From Maribacter litoralis (GTDB lineage: Bacteria > Bacteroidota > Bacteroidia > Flavobacteriales > Flavobacteriaceae): 64,000 nt of DNA. Numbering within the stretch: the first letter of the stretch is position 1; each line of letters starts with the position of its first letter. Positions 1-8,624 of this stretch are shown one piece after another. Made by a program: the position numbers and the translations under genes. The notes under the pieces are model-generated. The model was not told the DNA's origin, ran no database searches, and saw only the letters and a list, made by a program, of their open reading frames with translations. The stretch is from positions 248,001-312,000 of the forward strand of contig NZ_QCZD01000001.1 of the NCBI RefSeq assembly GCF_003075045.1, given 5' to 3'.

Positions 1-1323
1 GATATTCAGCCATTGATAGCTGAAATTTCTGCGAACAAAGCATTTAAAGTCACTACCGTTGGTAAATCTATAGGCGGAAAAGAGTTAAGCTTAATCAGTA
101 TTGGCAGTGGAGATACCAATGTTTTTCTTTGGTCTCAAATGCATGGTGATGAACCCACGGCAACACAGGCAATATTTGATATTTTAAACTTCTTTGAAAG
201 TCCGGATTTCTCTAAGGAAAAAGAAGAAATTCTTGCTAGTTTGACCGTTCACTTCTTACCTATGTTGAATCCTGATGGGGCAGAACTGTACCAACGTCGA
301 AACCTTTTAGGAGTAGATATTAACAGGGATGCATTACGCTTACAATCTCCAGAATCTCAAACATTAAAAAGAGTACGAGATAGTCTTGATGCCGATTTCG
401 GATTCAATCTTCATGACCAAAGCACATATTACAACGCAGAACGTACAGAAAAGCCTGCTACAATATCTTATTTAGCACCTGCATACAATTATGAAAAAGA
501 CATTAACGAAACCCGTGGCAATGCCATGAAGATTATTGTGTTCATGAACGAAATACTTCAAAAATACGCCCCTGGTCAAGTAGGTAGGTATAATGATGAT
601 TTTGAACCTAGGGCTTTTGGTGATAACATTCAAAAATGGGGAACAAGTACAATTCTTATTGAATCTGGTGGATATCCTGAAGATACCGAAAAGCAGGAAA
701 TTAGAAAATTGAACTACGTTTCCATATTATCTGCGATCTATACCATAGCGAAGAAATCATATGAAAATATAGCTATTGAGGAATATGAGAAGATTCCCGA
801 GAACGATAGAAAATTGTTCGATTTAAAAATTGTAGGAGCTACATATAAGCTTAAGGGTAATAACTATATCATTGATTTGGGTATGAACCAAATTGAAGTA
901 GACTACCCAGATCACAAATCTTTTTGGTATAGTAGCCGAATTTTAGACCAAGGTGATCTTTCTACATATTACGGATATCAAACTTTAAATGCTTCTGGCT
1001 ACAACATTAAACAAGCGAAAGCTTATCCTAAAACCTTAAATTCATTTGAAGAGGTTAAAGCGTTAAATTTTAAAGATGTATTAAAGCAGGGCTACGGTTA
1101 TATACGTTTATCATCATTTCCATCAAAACAAATTATATCTCCTTTTCCCGTTCATTTAATAGGTGAAAAATATAAAGTTCCAGAACTTAATTTAATGCCG
1201 GGTATTAACCCAACATTCTTTTTGGAGAAAGCGGGAGTCATTGAATATGCCGTCATCAACGGCTTTCTGGTCAATTTAAAAGAGAATACTATCAATGTGC
1301 CAAATGGCATGATCTTTAGATAA
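1..1323 (+). CDS. M14-family zinc carboxypeptidase (5' end cut by window edge)
   Basis: The frame is open from base 1, and the first possible start is a TTG at 13, so the true start probably lies upstream of the window. Numbering from that TTG, the M14 zinc site is visible as HxxE in MHGDEPT (H44, E47), with the third ligand in NLHDQ (H134). The catalytic glutamate lies in LIESGG (E217). The family removes C-terminal residues from peptides or peptidoglycan stems with one zinc ion. The ~215 residues after the catalytic domain are long for a minimal M14 and may be an accessory domain. A signal peptide would be in the missing part. The gene ends at a terminator shared with the convergent OmpA gene. 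Confidence 0.85.
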   Translation, partial: DIQPLIAEISANKAFKVTTVGKSIGGKELSLISIGSGDTNVFLWSQMHGDEPTATQAIFDILNFFESPDFSKEKEEILASLTVHFLPMLNPDGAELYQRRNLLGVDINRDALRLQSPESQTLKRVRDSLDADFGFNLHDQSTYYNAERTEKPATISYLAPAYNYEKDINETRGNAMKIIVFMNEILQKYAPGQVGRYNDDFEPRAFGDNIQKWGTSTILIESGGYPEDTEKQEIRKLNYVSILSAIYTIAKKSYENIAIEEYEKIPENDRKLFDLKIVGATYKLKGNNYIIDLGMNQIEVDYPDHKSFWYSSRILDQGDLSTYYGYQTLNASGYNIKQAKAYPKTLNSFEEVKALNFKDVLKQGYGYIRLSSFPSKQIISPFPVHLIGEKYKVPELNLMPGINPTFFLEKAGVIEYAVINGFLVNLKENTINVPNGMIFR

Positions 1324-1343
1324 TAAATTCAATATTTAAGCAT

Positions 1344-1373
1344 AAAAAAAGGGAAGCAGTTGCTTCCCTTTTT
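1344..1373. terminator. Bidirectional intrinsic terminator
   Basis: The stem AAGGGAAGCA / TGCTTCCCTT closes on a two-base loop and is flanked by an A run on the left and a T run on the right. It can therefore end both the M14 peptidase transcript (+) and the OmpA lipoprotein transcript (-). Confidence 0.85.
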
Positions 1374-1394
1374 ATCTATATAGAACCGAAGTTC

Positions 1395-2225
1395 TTACAT
1401 GGTATCTTCAGCATCTAAAAGAGCAAAGAACTTATCTAAGTTAGGTAAGATAACGATCTTGGTTCTTCTGTTTTTTGCCATGTTTTCTTTAGTATCGTTC
1501 TCCACTAACGGCAAGTAGCTACTTCTACCAGAAGCTATTAATTGAGAAGGGTCAACATCATACTCTTTCTGTAATTTACGTACAATTGATGTAGCACGTT
1601 TTACACTTAGATCCCAGTTATCTGTAACCATAGGAGTGTTAATCGTTCTAGAATCTGTATGACCTTCTACCATAACTTCCATACTTGGCTCAGACTTAAT
1701 TACATCTGCCAATTTTTTAAGAATATTGTCTGCCTTGTTACTAACTCTATAACTAGCTGTGTTAAACAATAACTCATCAGAAATATTGATCATTACTACA
1801 GTTTTATCAATACTAACGTCGATATCTTCACCTTCATCAGAAATTGATTGCTTCAATTTATAAGAAACTGCCAAGTTCATTGAATCTTGTAATGTTTTAG
1901 CACCTGCTAATTTTGCAGGATCAACATTTTTCAACGTATTTCTCATTTTAGCCTTTGTGTTATTGCTCATTACGGCAACATCATCAACACTTGTAAACTG
2001 GCTATCGTTCATTTCCTTTAATGAATTGATTTTAGAATTGTACTCCTCAACACGTGCTTCTATACGTGCCATTTGAGATTCTAACTCTTCTTTTTCAACT
2101 TGAGTCTTTTGTAAAGTACTTTGGGTTTGAGATAAGTTATCTTCTAAGGCAACATATTTCTTTTTAGAAACACATGAAGTTAAAAGCGTTATAGATACTA
2201 TAGTAACTAAGGATAATCTTTTCAT
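1395..2225 (-). CDS. OmpA-family outer-membrane lipoprotein
   Basis: The N-terminus is a lipoprotein signal ending in LLTSC (Cys18). A charged coiled coil follows (about residues 25-75, EELESQMARIEARVEEY). The C-terminal OmpA/MotB peptidoglycan-binding domain spans about 155-260 and shows VEGHTDSR and the NRRTKIVI segment typical of the family. It probably anchors the outer membrane to peptidoglycan. At 276 aa with no N-terminal barrel, it resembles Pal-like or YiaD-like proteins more than full OmpA. It is monocistronic, convergent with the M14 peptidase. Confidence 0.9.
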   Translation of the reverse strand: MKRLSLVTIVSITLLTSCVSKKKYVALEDNLSQTQSTLQKTQVEKEELESQMARIEARVEEYNSKINSLKEMNDSQFTSVDDVAVMSNNTKAKMRNTLKNVDPAKLAGAKTLQDSMNLAVSYKLKQSISDEGEDIDVSIDKTVVMINISDELLFNTASYRVSNKADNILKKLADVIKSEPSMEVMVEGHTDSRTINTPMVTDNWDLSVKRATSIVRKLQKEYDVDPSQLIASGRSSYLPLVENDTKENMAKNRRTKIVILPNLDKFFALLDAEDTM

Positions 2226-2382
2226 CTTGTTCTTTTTAATTAATATTAGTTTAATCGCTTTTATATACGGCCTAAACAGAAATACGGATGTTTAAATTTT
2301 TAACTCAATCCGTTTAGCCCTATAAAATACTGGCACAACAAAATGATTGTCAATGGGTTGTTATTTCGCTAAAGAGCAAAAA

Positions 2383-2406
2383 AAAGAAGCATTTTCATGC
2401 TTCTTT
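2383..2406 (-). terminator. Intrinsic terminator for the VWA lipoprotein gene
   Basis: The 10-bp perfect stem AAAGAAGCAT / ATGCTTCTTT has a TTTC loop. On the minus strand it is followed by a T run (the A run at 2378-2385 on plus), placing it just downstream of the VWA gene stop. Confidence 0.75.
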
Positions 2407-2428
2407 GTATAATTTGAAAGTGAGTTTG

Positions 2429-3526
2429 TTATTCGCAACCTCCTGTAAATCCGTTTGCACTAAACTTGGTTTGTACTGCTCCTTGTCTAGAACCGGTATT
2501 GATTTCTATGGCTAAATTATTCTCACCACTACCATCTCTTTTAGGGCTGCAATATTCAAATAAGTAGAAACTATTTGCTCTTTCAGATACTTTGTCGGAG
2601 ATATCTCTAAAGGTTGCTTCTAATTCATCTTTGTTCGTAGCGAATACGCTGGCAGTCTTACCAACAGCCGTCAGTACTTCTGTATCTATTTCTGCTCCTA
2701 ATCCAATACTGAAGAAAGAAATATTGGCATTTGCATCTTCCACTTTATCCAATGCGGCATCTTCGGTATAACGAGAAGCTTGATCGGTACCATCTGTAAA
2801 TATCACTACCGATGCAGCGCCAATTTTATCATCTTGTGTTGATACGTTAATTAGATCAGACGCTATATCGGTCGATTTAATTACCGCTCCGTATAAATCG
2901 GTTGATGGGTCATTACTAATGTCATCGGTGATTCCGTCAATAGCTATTTTTAATTCATCTTTTGATGGGGTCAACTCATTTAACAAATGCAGTTCATCTT
3001 CTCCATCAAACCAGTAGATAGCCATTTGTACGGATTCTTGAGCCGTTGCTGGCATTACGGCATCTATAAAACTAGTGGAAGCCAATTTTAATTCTTCTAA
3101 ACTGCTACTTAAAACACTATTACTTAAATCTAAAACAAGTAAGGTGTTATTAGAGAAAATCTGTGAATTTGGTGAAATACGTGCCGATGATTCTGAGGTT
3201 GAAATAGTATTGAAGCAATCATCATTTCGACCTTGCTCATAAATAGTAAATTGATCTGCTGTTAACCCCGGAACAGGATTTCCACTGGTATCGGACACTT
3301 TGAAAAACACAGATACCTTACCTGGTAATGTTGTATACTGATCTTGTATAGAAAGTACTAATTCGCCTTCTTCCAATCCTAAACATTCATCAACTACGGT
3401 ACCTTCTCCAAGTCCGTCACCTGTATTCAAATCCAAACTAACATCATCATCTGCGTTACCACAAGAAACTAGTAGGGTAACCATAAAAAACACACTGAAT
3501 GTTTTTAAAAAATTTTTCATATTCAA
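2429..3526 (-). CDS. VWA-domain lipoprotein
   Basis: The lipoprotein signal ends in LLVSC (Cys22). Residues 60-110 look like a small beta-sandwich. A von Willebrand factor A domain follows (about 125-320) with the MIDAS motif DLSNS (D133-S137) and a later FTDGTDQ strand carrying the second metal-site Asp. VWA domains bind protein ligands through a metal ion. Here the protein should be exposed on the periplasmic face or cell surface. No partner gene is adjacent, so the ligand is unknown. The gene is monocistronic with its own terminator. Confidence 0.85.
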   Translation of the reverse strand: MNMKNFLKTFSVFFMVTLLVSCGNADDDVSLDLNTGDGLGEGTVVDECLGLEEGELVLSIQDQYTTLPGKVSVFFKVSDTSGNPVPGLTADQFTIYEQGRNDDCFNTISTSESSARISPNSQIFSNNTLLVLDLSNSVLSSSLEELKLASTSFIDAVMPATAQESVQMAIYWFDGEDELHLLNELTPSKDELKIAIDGITDDISNDPSTDLYGAVIKSTDIASDLINVSTQDDKIGAASVVIFTDGTDQASRYTEDAALDKVEDANANISFFSIGLGAEIDTEVLTAVGKTASVFATNKDELEATFRDISDKVSERANSFYLFEYCSPKRDGSGENNLAIEINTGSRQGAVQTKFSANGFTGGCE

Positions 3527-3727
3527 TTATTACGGGTTCAACTAGCAGAACGCACAATGTTAATTTAAATTATAGTGAAGCTTAAAATTAATGTTAAAGA
3601 TTGTTAAAGCGTATTCATGTAAGTTCCAAATAATCAAAACACCTATATTTCATTAGGTTTATACAAAATACATAATAAGAATATTAGCCTTAATTTTACT
3701 ACATTAGAAGGTGTAAAGCGGTAATGA

Positions 3728-4738
3728 ATGACCCACGAGTTTAAAAACATTTTTAAAGAATATAGAATTGCCAAGTCGGCTAATATCAAATGCGTTTTGG
3801 CAACCGTAGTCGATTTAGACGGTTCTTCTTATCGTAGACCTGGTGTTAGAATGCTAATACGTGAAGATGATGTAATGATCGGTGCGGTAAGTGGCGGCTG
3901 TGTAGAAAAAGAGGTTTTATTTCAGGCTCAATCGGTTTTTCAAAATGGCACCTCAAAATTAATGACCTACGATGGCAGGTACAGGTTGGGTTGCGAAGGT
4001 ATTCTATACCTATTGTTAGAGCCTTTTGACCCAAACAATGATTGTTTATATGCTTTTGACCAAGTTATTGTTAATAGACAATCGTTCGAATTACGGACGG
4101 CGTATGAAAAAACATATGGTGAGCTCAGTGGTTACGGGACTTTTATTAGGCTTAACGATAAAAACTTTTCTTTAAATCAAAATACAACCGCACAAAAATC
4201 AGCTTTACACTTTTCGCAGACGATGACTCCTTGTCAACGACTTTTATTAATTGGTGGGGAACATGATGCCGTGCAGTTAGCGCATTTTGGGTTAAGCATG
4301 GGCTGGGAGGTAAGTGTTGCCGTTACGCCAAAAGAGGATAAAACCATAGAGGATTTCCCCGGAATTGATTCGTTGTTGACCTTAGAACCCGAAGACTTTC
4401 CGGTAGAAACTATCGATGCTAATACCGCTGTGCTATTAATGACGCATAGTTATGTAAAAGATTTAAAGTATCTATTGACTTTTAAAGATTGTAAATCAAC
4501 TTATTTAGGCGTTTTAGGCCCGGCGAGAAGAAGAGAAAAATTATTGTCGGAATTAATGGAATTGGATATGGATATTGACCTTGATTTTGTGGAAGGTATA
4601 CACGGTCCTGCAGGGTTGAACATTGGGGCAGAAACACCGCAGGAAATTGCAATATCTATACTAGCTGAAATATTAACGGTGATTAGAAAGACCGAACCTA
4701 TGATGCTAAAAGATAAATTGAAAGAAATACATCATTAA
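3728..4738 (+). CDS. xdhC: XdhC/CoxI-family molybdenum-enzyme maturation protein
   Basis: XdhC binds molybdenum cofactor and supports its sulfuration and insertion into xanthine-dehydrogenase-type enzymes. The N-terminal XdhC_CoxI domain carries the signature GAVSGGCVE (52-60). The C-terminal half (from about 170, RLLLIGGEHDAVQLA) is the Rossmann-like XdhC_C domain, ending in EGIHGPAGLNIGAETPQEIA. The size (336 aa) is normal. The stop is followed after one base by the MocA-like gene, so the two are co-transcribed. No molybdo-hydroxylase subunit gene is visible in the window, which is odd for this pair. Confidence 0.88.
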   Translation: MTHEFKNIFKEYRIAKSANIKCVLATVVDLDGSSYRRPGVRMLIREDDVMIGAVSGGCVEKEVLFQAQSVFQNGTSKLMTYDGRYRLGCEGILYLLLEPFDPNNDCLYAFDQVIVNRQSFELRTAYEKTYGELSGYGTFIRLNDKNFSLNQNTTAQKSALHFSQTMTPCQRLLLIGGEHDAVQLAHFGLSMGWEVSVAVTPKEDKTIEDFPGIDSLLTLEPEDFPVETIDANTAVLLMTHSYVKDLKYLLTFKDCKSTYLGVLGPARRREKLLSELMELDMDIDLDFVEGIHGPAGLNIGAETPQEIAISILAEILTVIRKTEPMMLKDKLKEIHH

Positions 4739-4739
4739 A

Positions 4740-5357
4740 ATGCCATTACAAATTGCTGTTCTTATTATGGCTGCCGGTGCTTCTACACGAATGAAAGGCA
4801 TTAAGCAACTGATGCCCTGGAAAGATTCTAACTTTCTTTTAGAAACCATAAAAACTGTTCAAAAATGTCATGTTTTGAACATTACTATTGTTTTGGGTTC
4901 TAATGCCGAATTGATATCAAATCAGTGTCAACTAAATGATTTGGATGTTCATGTAATAACAAATACCAATTGGGCTGAAGGATTGGGAAATAGTATTGCA
5001 CATGCAGTTAAGGTGAAGCTAGAACAGCAGGAAACCTATGACGGTATTTTAATTTGTCTCGCCGATCAACCTTTACTTACCCATGAATACCTAAACAAAG
5101 TTATTAATGAATTTGAGAAGCATCCGGAAAAAATTATAGGTACAAATTACGGTAAAAGAGTAGGGGTGCCTGCTTTGTTCCCAAAGATATTTTTTACGGA
5201 ATTGTCAAAACTAAAAGGTGATTCCGGAGCTAAGCTATTTTTAAATGAGCAGTCCGAATCCATAATTTCCTTGCAAGCAAATAAGCAAATTATTGATATT
5301 GATACTGATGCAGAATATGAACAATTAATGGCACATACCAATAAAACACAGATATAA
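4740..5357 (+). CDS. MobA/MocA-like nucleotidyltransferase (molybdenum cofactor cytidylyltransferase type)
   Basis: The N-terminal nucleotide-binding loop LIMAAGASTRM (8-18) with the following K and the LADQPLL segment (metal-binding Asp, about 107-113) identify the MobA-like NTP transferase fold. In the MocA branch the enzyme transfers CMP to molybdopterin to give the MCD cofactor used by xanthine-oxidase-family enzymes. The 205-aa length fits MocA. It sits between xdhC and an amidohydrolase with one-base gaps, so the three form one transcription unit. The CTP rather than GTP specificity is inferred from the XdhC neighbour. Confidence 0.82.
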   Translation: MPLQIAVLIMAAGASTRMKGIKQLMPWKDSNFLLETIKTVQKCHVLNITIVLGSNAELISNQCQLNDLDVHVITNTNWAEGLGNSIAHAVKVKLEQQETYDGILICLADQPLLTHEYLNKVINEFEKHPEKIIGTNYGKRVGVPALFPKIFFTELSKLKGDSGAKLFLNEQSESIISLQANKQIIDIDTDAEYEQLMAHTNKTQI

Positions 5358-5358
5358 C

Positions 5359-6450
5359 ATGAACAAACTTAAGACTACCCTTCTATATAGTATTATAGTT
5401 CTAGCAACATCACCATCCTTCGCTCAAGAAATGGGTTTTGAAGAATACAACCCAACATCAACATTAGTAGTTCCAGGAGCTGAAATCACCAAAGCAAAAT
5501 TTCCGTTCATTGATATACACAGTCACCAAAGAGATATGTCTGTAGCAGCTCTCGACGGATTAATTGAGTATATGAATGCTATGAACGAAGCCATAATGGT
5601 GAACTTAAGTGGTAGATCAGGTGAAAGTTTAAAAGAGAAAGTTGATAACATCAACAAAAGTTATCCAAATAGATTTGTGGTATTTGCCAATGTAGATTTT
5701 GAAGGTGCCAAAGATATGGCATGGGGAGAACAAGCAGCGAAACAATTGGAACAGGATATAAAGAATGGAGCAAAAGGCTTAAAGGTTTTTAAAAGTTTGG
5801 GATTAAGAAATGCAGATGCCAATGGTGAACGTTTGGCAATAGATGATCCCCGTTTAGACCCTATTTGGGCAAAATGTGCAGAAATGGGCGTTCCGGTTTT
5901 AATTCATGCAGCAGACCCAAAGTCCTTTTGGGATGATATGGATGCAAAAAATGAACGCTGGTTAGAATTAAAAACTCATCCAAGAAGAAAACGTAGCGCA
6001 ACAGACCCTGCTCCGTTCGAACAAATTATTCAAGAGCAGCATAATGTGTTCAAAAAGCATCCAAAGACAAAATTTGTTAATGCCCATATGGGGTGGCACG
6101 CCAACAACCTCGAAAAACTAGGTCAACTATTAGACGAAATGCCTAATATGAACGTAGGTATTTCTGCTGTAATTGCAGAATTAGGTAGGCAACCACAGAA
6201 TGCCAGAGCTTTCTTTGTTAAATATCAAGACAGGGTGTTATTTGGTAAGGATAGTTGGAAACCAGAAGAATTTCCAACCTATTTTAGGGTACTTGAAAGT
6301 AATGACGAGTATTTTCCATACTATAAAAAATACCTTGCTTTTTGGGCAATGTACGGTTTAAATTTACCCGACGAAGTGTTGAGGAAATTGTACTACCAAA
6401 ACGCGCTAAACCTTATTCCCGGTTTAGATACTTCTTTGTTCGAAGAGTAA
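5359..6450 (+). CDS. Secreted amidohydrolase-superfamily protein (TIM-barrel)
   Basis: A signal peptide (about 1-22, ending SPSFAQ) precedes an amidohydrolase_2-type TIM barrel. The first-strand metal motif is IDIHSHQ (H54, H56), a later strand gives VLIHAADP, and a third His lies in NAHMGWH. This resembles the decarboxylase/lactonase-like group of the superfamily. The substrate is not evident. Translational coupling to xdhC-mocA (one-base spacing) suggests a shared pathway, perhaps processing of a heterocyclic compound oxidised by a molybdo-enzyme, but that is inference. Confidence 0.75.
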   Translation: MNKLKTTLLYSIIVLATSPSFAQEMGFEEYNPTSTLVVPGAEITKAKFPFIDIHSHQRDMSVAALDGLIEYMNAMNEAIMVNLSGRSGESLKEKVDNINKSYPNRFVVFANVDFEGAKDMAWGEQAAKQLEQDIKNGAKGLKVFKSLGLRNADANGERLAIDDPRLDPIWAKCAEMGVPVLIHAADPKSFWDDMDAKNERWLELKTHPRRKRSATDPAPFEQIIQEQHNVFKKHPKTKFVNAHMGWHANNLEKLGQLLDEMPNMNVGISAVIAELGRQPQNARAFFVKYQDRVLFGKDSWKPEEFPTYFRVLESNDEYFPYYKKYLAFWAMYGLNLPDEVLRKLYYQNALNLIPGLDTSLFEE

Positions 6451-6453
6451 AAC

Positions 6454-6600
6454 CTATACCTTTTTAAGTACAACGGTTTCTTCAACTACAGGAATATCCT
6501 TTACATCTTGAAAAATGCCACATGAAACTTGTTTCTTGACCAAGCTTTGTGTGCTTTTTCTTTTTGTCAATGCTTCTATCTCAGGATTTAAAAACTGCAT
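6454..6600 (-). CDS. Small 48-aa hypothetical protein
   Basis: A complete ATG-to-TAG frame of 48 codons lies antisense-oriented just after the amidohydrolase stop. It has a basic N-terminal half (TKRKSTQSLVKKQVSCG) and an acidic/valine-rich C-terminus (DIPVVEETVVLKKV), with one cysteine. There is no signal peptide or membrane segment, and I recognise no family. The balanced amino-acid composition and the fact that it fills the intergenic space without overlap argue for a real gene, but no homologue could be checked. Confidence 0.5.
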   Translation of the reverse strand: MQFLNPEIEALTKRKSTQSLVKKQVSCGIFQDVKDIPVVEETVVLKKV

Positions 6601-6746
6601 ATCGTGTATATTTTTTTAATAAAACGTACATATGTGTCTCATGTTGTACGAGTTAGAATTAATTTACCCTAATTTAAAAAAGAATTTACCTGAAAGTGTG
6701 ACAAATGAGAAAATCAACATACTAATGGGGAAATAAGTTTTAAGAG

Positions 6747-7235
6747 ATGCAGAAAGAAGTGGTCTTCACAAATTTAATACGAGAACATCAAGGACTTTTG
6801 TATAAGGTGACTTCAATTTACACTGATAATAAGGAAGATCAAGAAGACCTTTTTCAAGAAGTAATCTTTCAACTTTGGAAATATTTTGATTCGTTTCGTA
6901 ATGATGCCAAAATAACAACGTGGATGTATCGCGTGGCAATGAATACATCTATCACATTTATAAAAAAGAAAAAAAGACGACCAGATTCCGTTCCAGTTGC
7001 TGAAGTCTTTATTAACGAATCTGATACCCATGATGAAGTTTACGAAGAACGGTTACGGTTACTTTATCAGCATCTAAAACACCTGAATACGTTAGAAAAA
7101 GGACTCATTTTTCTATTGCTAGAAGGTAAAAGTTATAATGAAATAGCACAAATTACGGGCTTGAGTGCCAGTAATGTGGGTACAAAAATATCTCGAGTAA
7201 AGAAAAAATTAAAAACGAACATGACAAATAAATAA
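6747..7235 (+). CDS. ECF RNA polymerase sigma factor (sigma-70 family)
   Basis: The protein has sigma region 2 at about 10-75, with the acidic DxxQEDLFQEV core-binding helix and the TTWMYRVAMN segment that contacts the -10 element. Region 4 lies at about 105-160 (SYNEIAQITGLSASNVGTKISRVKKKL), a helix-turn-helix for the -35 element. Its 162 aa length is typical of ECF factors. A gene for a four-helix membrane protein starts three bases after the stop, in the position usually held by an anti-sigma factor. No cognate promoter motif could be recognised. Confidence 0.93.
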   Translation: MQKEVVFTNLIREHQGLLYKVTSIYTDNKEDQEDLFQEVIFQLWKYFDSFRNDAKITTWMYRVAMNTSITFIKKKKRRPDSVPVAEVFINESDTHDEVYEERLRLLYQHLKHLNTLEKGLIFLLLEGKSYNEIAQITGLSASNVGTKISRVKKKLKTNMTNK

Positions 7236-7238
7236 ATC

Positions 7239-7838
7239 ATGGAATTAGAAGAACTACAATCTGCTTGGACAAAAATGAGCAATGAATTAGACCAACAAAA
7301 AAAATTAACGAACAAAATCATATTAGACATGACAAAACAGAAATATCAGAACAAATTCACTACTATTACCAAATACGAATCTTTAGGCGCATTGGTATGT
7401 TTCGCAATCGCATTATTTGTAATCTTTAACTTTAACAAATTAGATACTTGGTATTTGCAGGCATGTGGGGCATTTACGCTCTTGTTTTTAATTGTATTGC
7501 CGGTTTCGGTGTTATCAACCCTTAAAAAAATCAAGAATATCGATATTTTAAAAGGATCTTACAAAGAGAATCTTAAAGTATACGTGCATACAAAAAATAG
7601 ATTGCTCAGGTTGCAACAGATCGGAATTGTGGTTGGTTTTATCGGCTTGTTTTTCATTATACCGGTAACCTCAAAAATAATTTCTAACAAGAACGTTTTT
7701 CTAAATAGTTTAAAAACGGAACAAATTATTACTTTGACCATAACATTGGTTGCCATGGCTTTTTTCTGTAATTGGGCATACAAAGGGTATAAAAAGATTA
7801 CCCAATCTGCACAAGAGCTTTTGCAAGATTTGGAGTAA
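7239..7838 (+). CDS. Four-helix membrane protein, possible sigma-factor partner
   Basis: A soluble N-terminal region of about 40 residues (ELEELQSAWTKMSNELDQQ) precedes four predicted membrane helices, at about 43-62, 66-90, 123-148 and 160-182. It lacks a recognisable zinc anti-sigma motif (HxxxCxxC). The start follows the sigma gene stop by three bases, so the two are co-transcribed. In Bacteroidota a membrane protein of this shape often follows an ECF sigma gene. A regulatory role, holding the sigma factor through the cytoplasmic N-terminus, is inferred from position only. Confidence 0.6.
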   Translation: MELEELQSAWTKMSNELDQQKKLTNKIILDMTKQKYQNKFTTITKYESLGALVCFAIALFVIFNFNKLDTWYLQACGAFTLLFLIVLPVSVLSTLKKIKNIDILKGSYKENLKVYVHTKNRLLRLQQIGIVVGFIGLFFIIPVTSKIISNKNVFLNSLKTEQIITLTITLVAMAFFCNWAYKGYKKITQSAQELLQDLE

Positions 7839-7843
7839 GCGAA

Positions 7844-8473
7844 TTATTCGGTAAGCTTCTTTTGAATATAATTTAAAATCAGCATCCAATTCATTTTTAA
7901 TAGGAGAGAGGCGGTTGGTACATTGTCATCTTCGATGGCAGAAATTATCGCCTCGTGCTGATTATCAGATTTGTTGTAGAAAGAATCATCATTAGTAAAA
8001 GCATGTTCATAGAAGAACAAACGTGTTTTTAGGTCATTCAGAATTTTTAATGCCAACTCGTTTTTATAACCTTTGGTGAGCAACCTGTGAAACTCAAGAT
8101 CAGCTTGAATTCTACTTATGGCATTTGGCGCATTTTCAAAAACCTCTTGTTGCTTTTTTAAGTTTATGATGTGCTCTTCGTTAAATTCAGAATTTTCAAT
8201 CGCCATTACCTCCAAATTAGCTACCAATTCATATAAATCTTCAGCTTCTTCTACGTCTAGTTCTGCAATTATGAAACCTCTGTTGGGTATCGCTTTAATT
8301 ATATGTGCTTGTTGAAGTTGGGTCAATGCCTCGCGAATAGGGGTAACACTAACCTTTAAATGCCTGGCAAGTGCCGCCAAATTAATGGTCTTGCCTATTT
8401 TCAAATTACCGGTAATCATTTCAGATAAAAGATAATCGCGCACTTGATCCCTCAAATTTATTTTAACTAGCAT
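7844..8473 (-). CDS. GntR-family regulator, FadR/FCD subgroup
   Basis: Residues 1-70 form the winged helix-turn-helix (GKTINLAALARHLKVSVTPIREALTQL). Residues about 75-200 are an all-helical FCD effector domain with the usual D/H metal positions (ADLEFHRLL, DNQHEAII). Family members bind organic acids or sugars and release DNA. It is convergent with the sigma operon (5 bp between stops). A 12-bp perfect palindrome lies 17 bp upstream of its start, so autoregulation is likely. The neighbouring target genes are not obvious. Confidence 0.88.
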   Translation of the reverse strand: MLVKINLRDQVRDYLLSEMITGNLKIGKTINLAALARHLKVSVTPIREALTQLQQAHIIKAIPNRGFIIAELDVEEAEDLYELVANLEVMAIENSEFNEEHIINLKKQQEVFENAPNAISRIQADLEFHRLLTKGYKNELALKILNDLKTRLFFYEHAFTNDDSFYNKSDNQHEAIISAIEDDNVPTASLLLKMNWMLILNYIQKKLTE

Positions 8474-8489
8474 ACATTAAATATAGTAT

Positions 8490-8501
8490 ATCGTATACGA
8501 T
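8490..8501. promoter_or_regulatory. Probable GntR operator (12-bp palindrome)
   Basis: ATCGTATACGAT is a perfect dyad centred 22-23 bp upstream of the GntR start codon, in the gap shared with the divergent lipoprotein gene. FadR-subgroup regulators bind short dyads of this kind. The assignment rests on position and symmetry. Confidence 0.5.
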
Positions 8502-8624
8502 TATAACTGGTATATGGATAACATTATTATAAATGATGGAATTATAGTCTGTAAAAGTACCCTTAGACCATACTATGTAAGCGTTTTTATCGTTTTGACT
8601 ATACAACCCTACAAACAATTAAAC

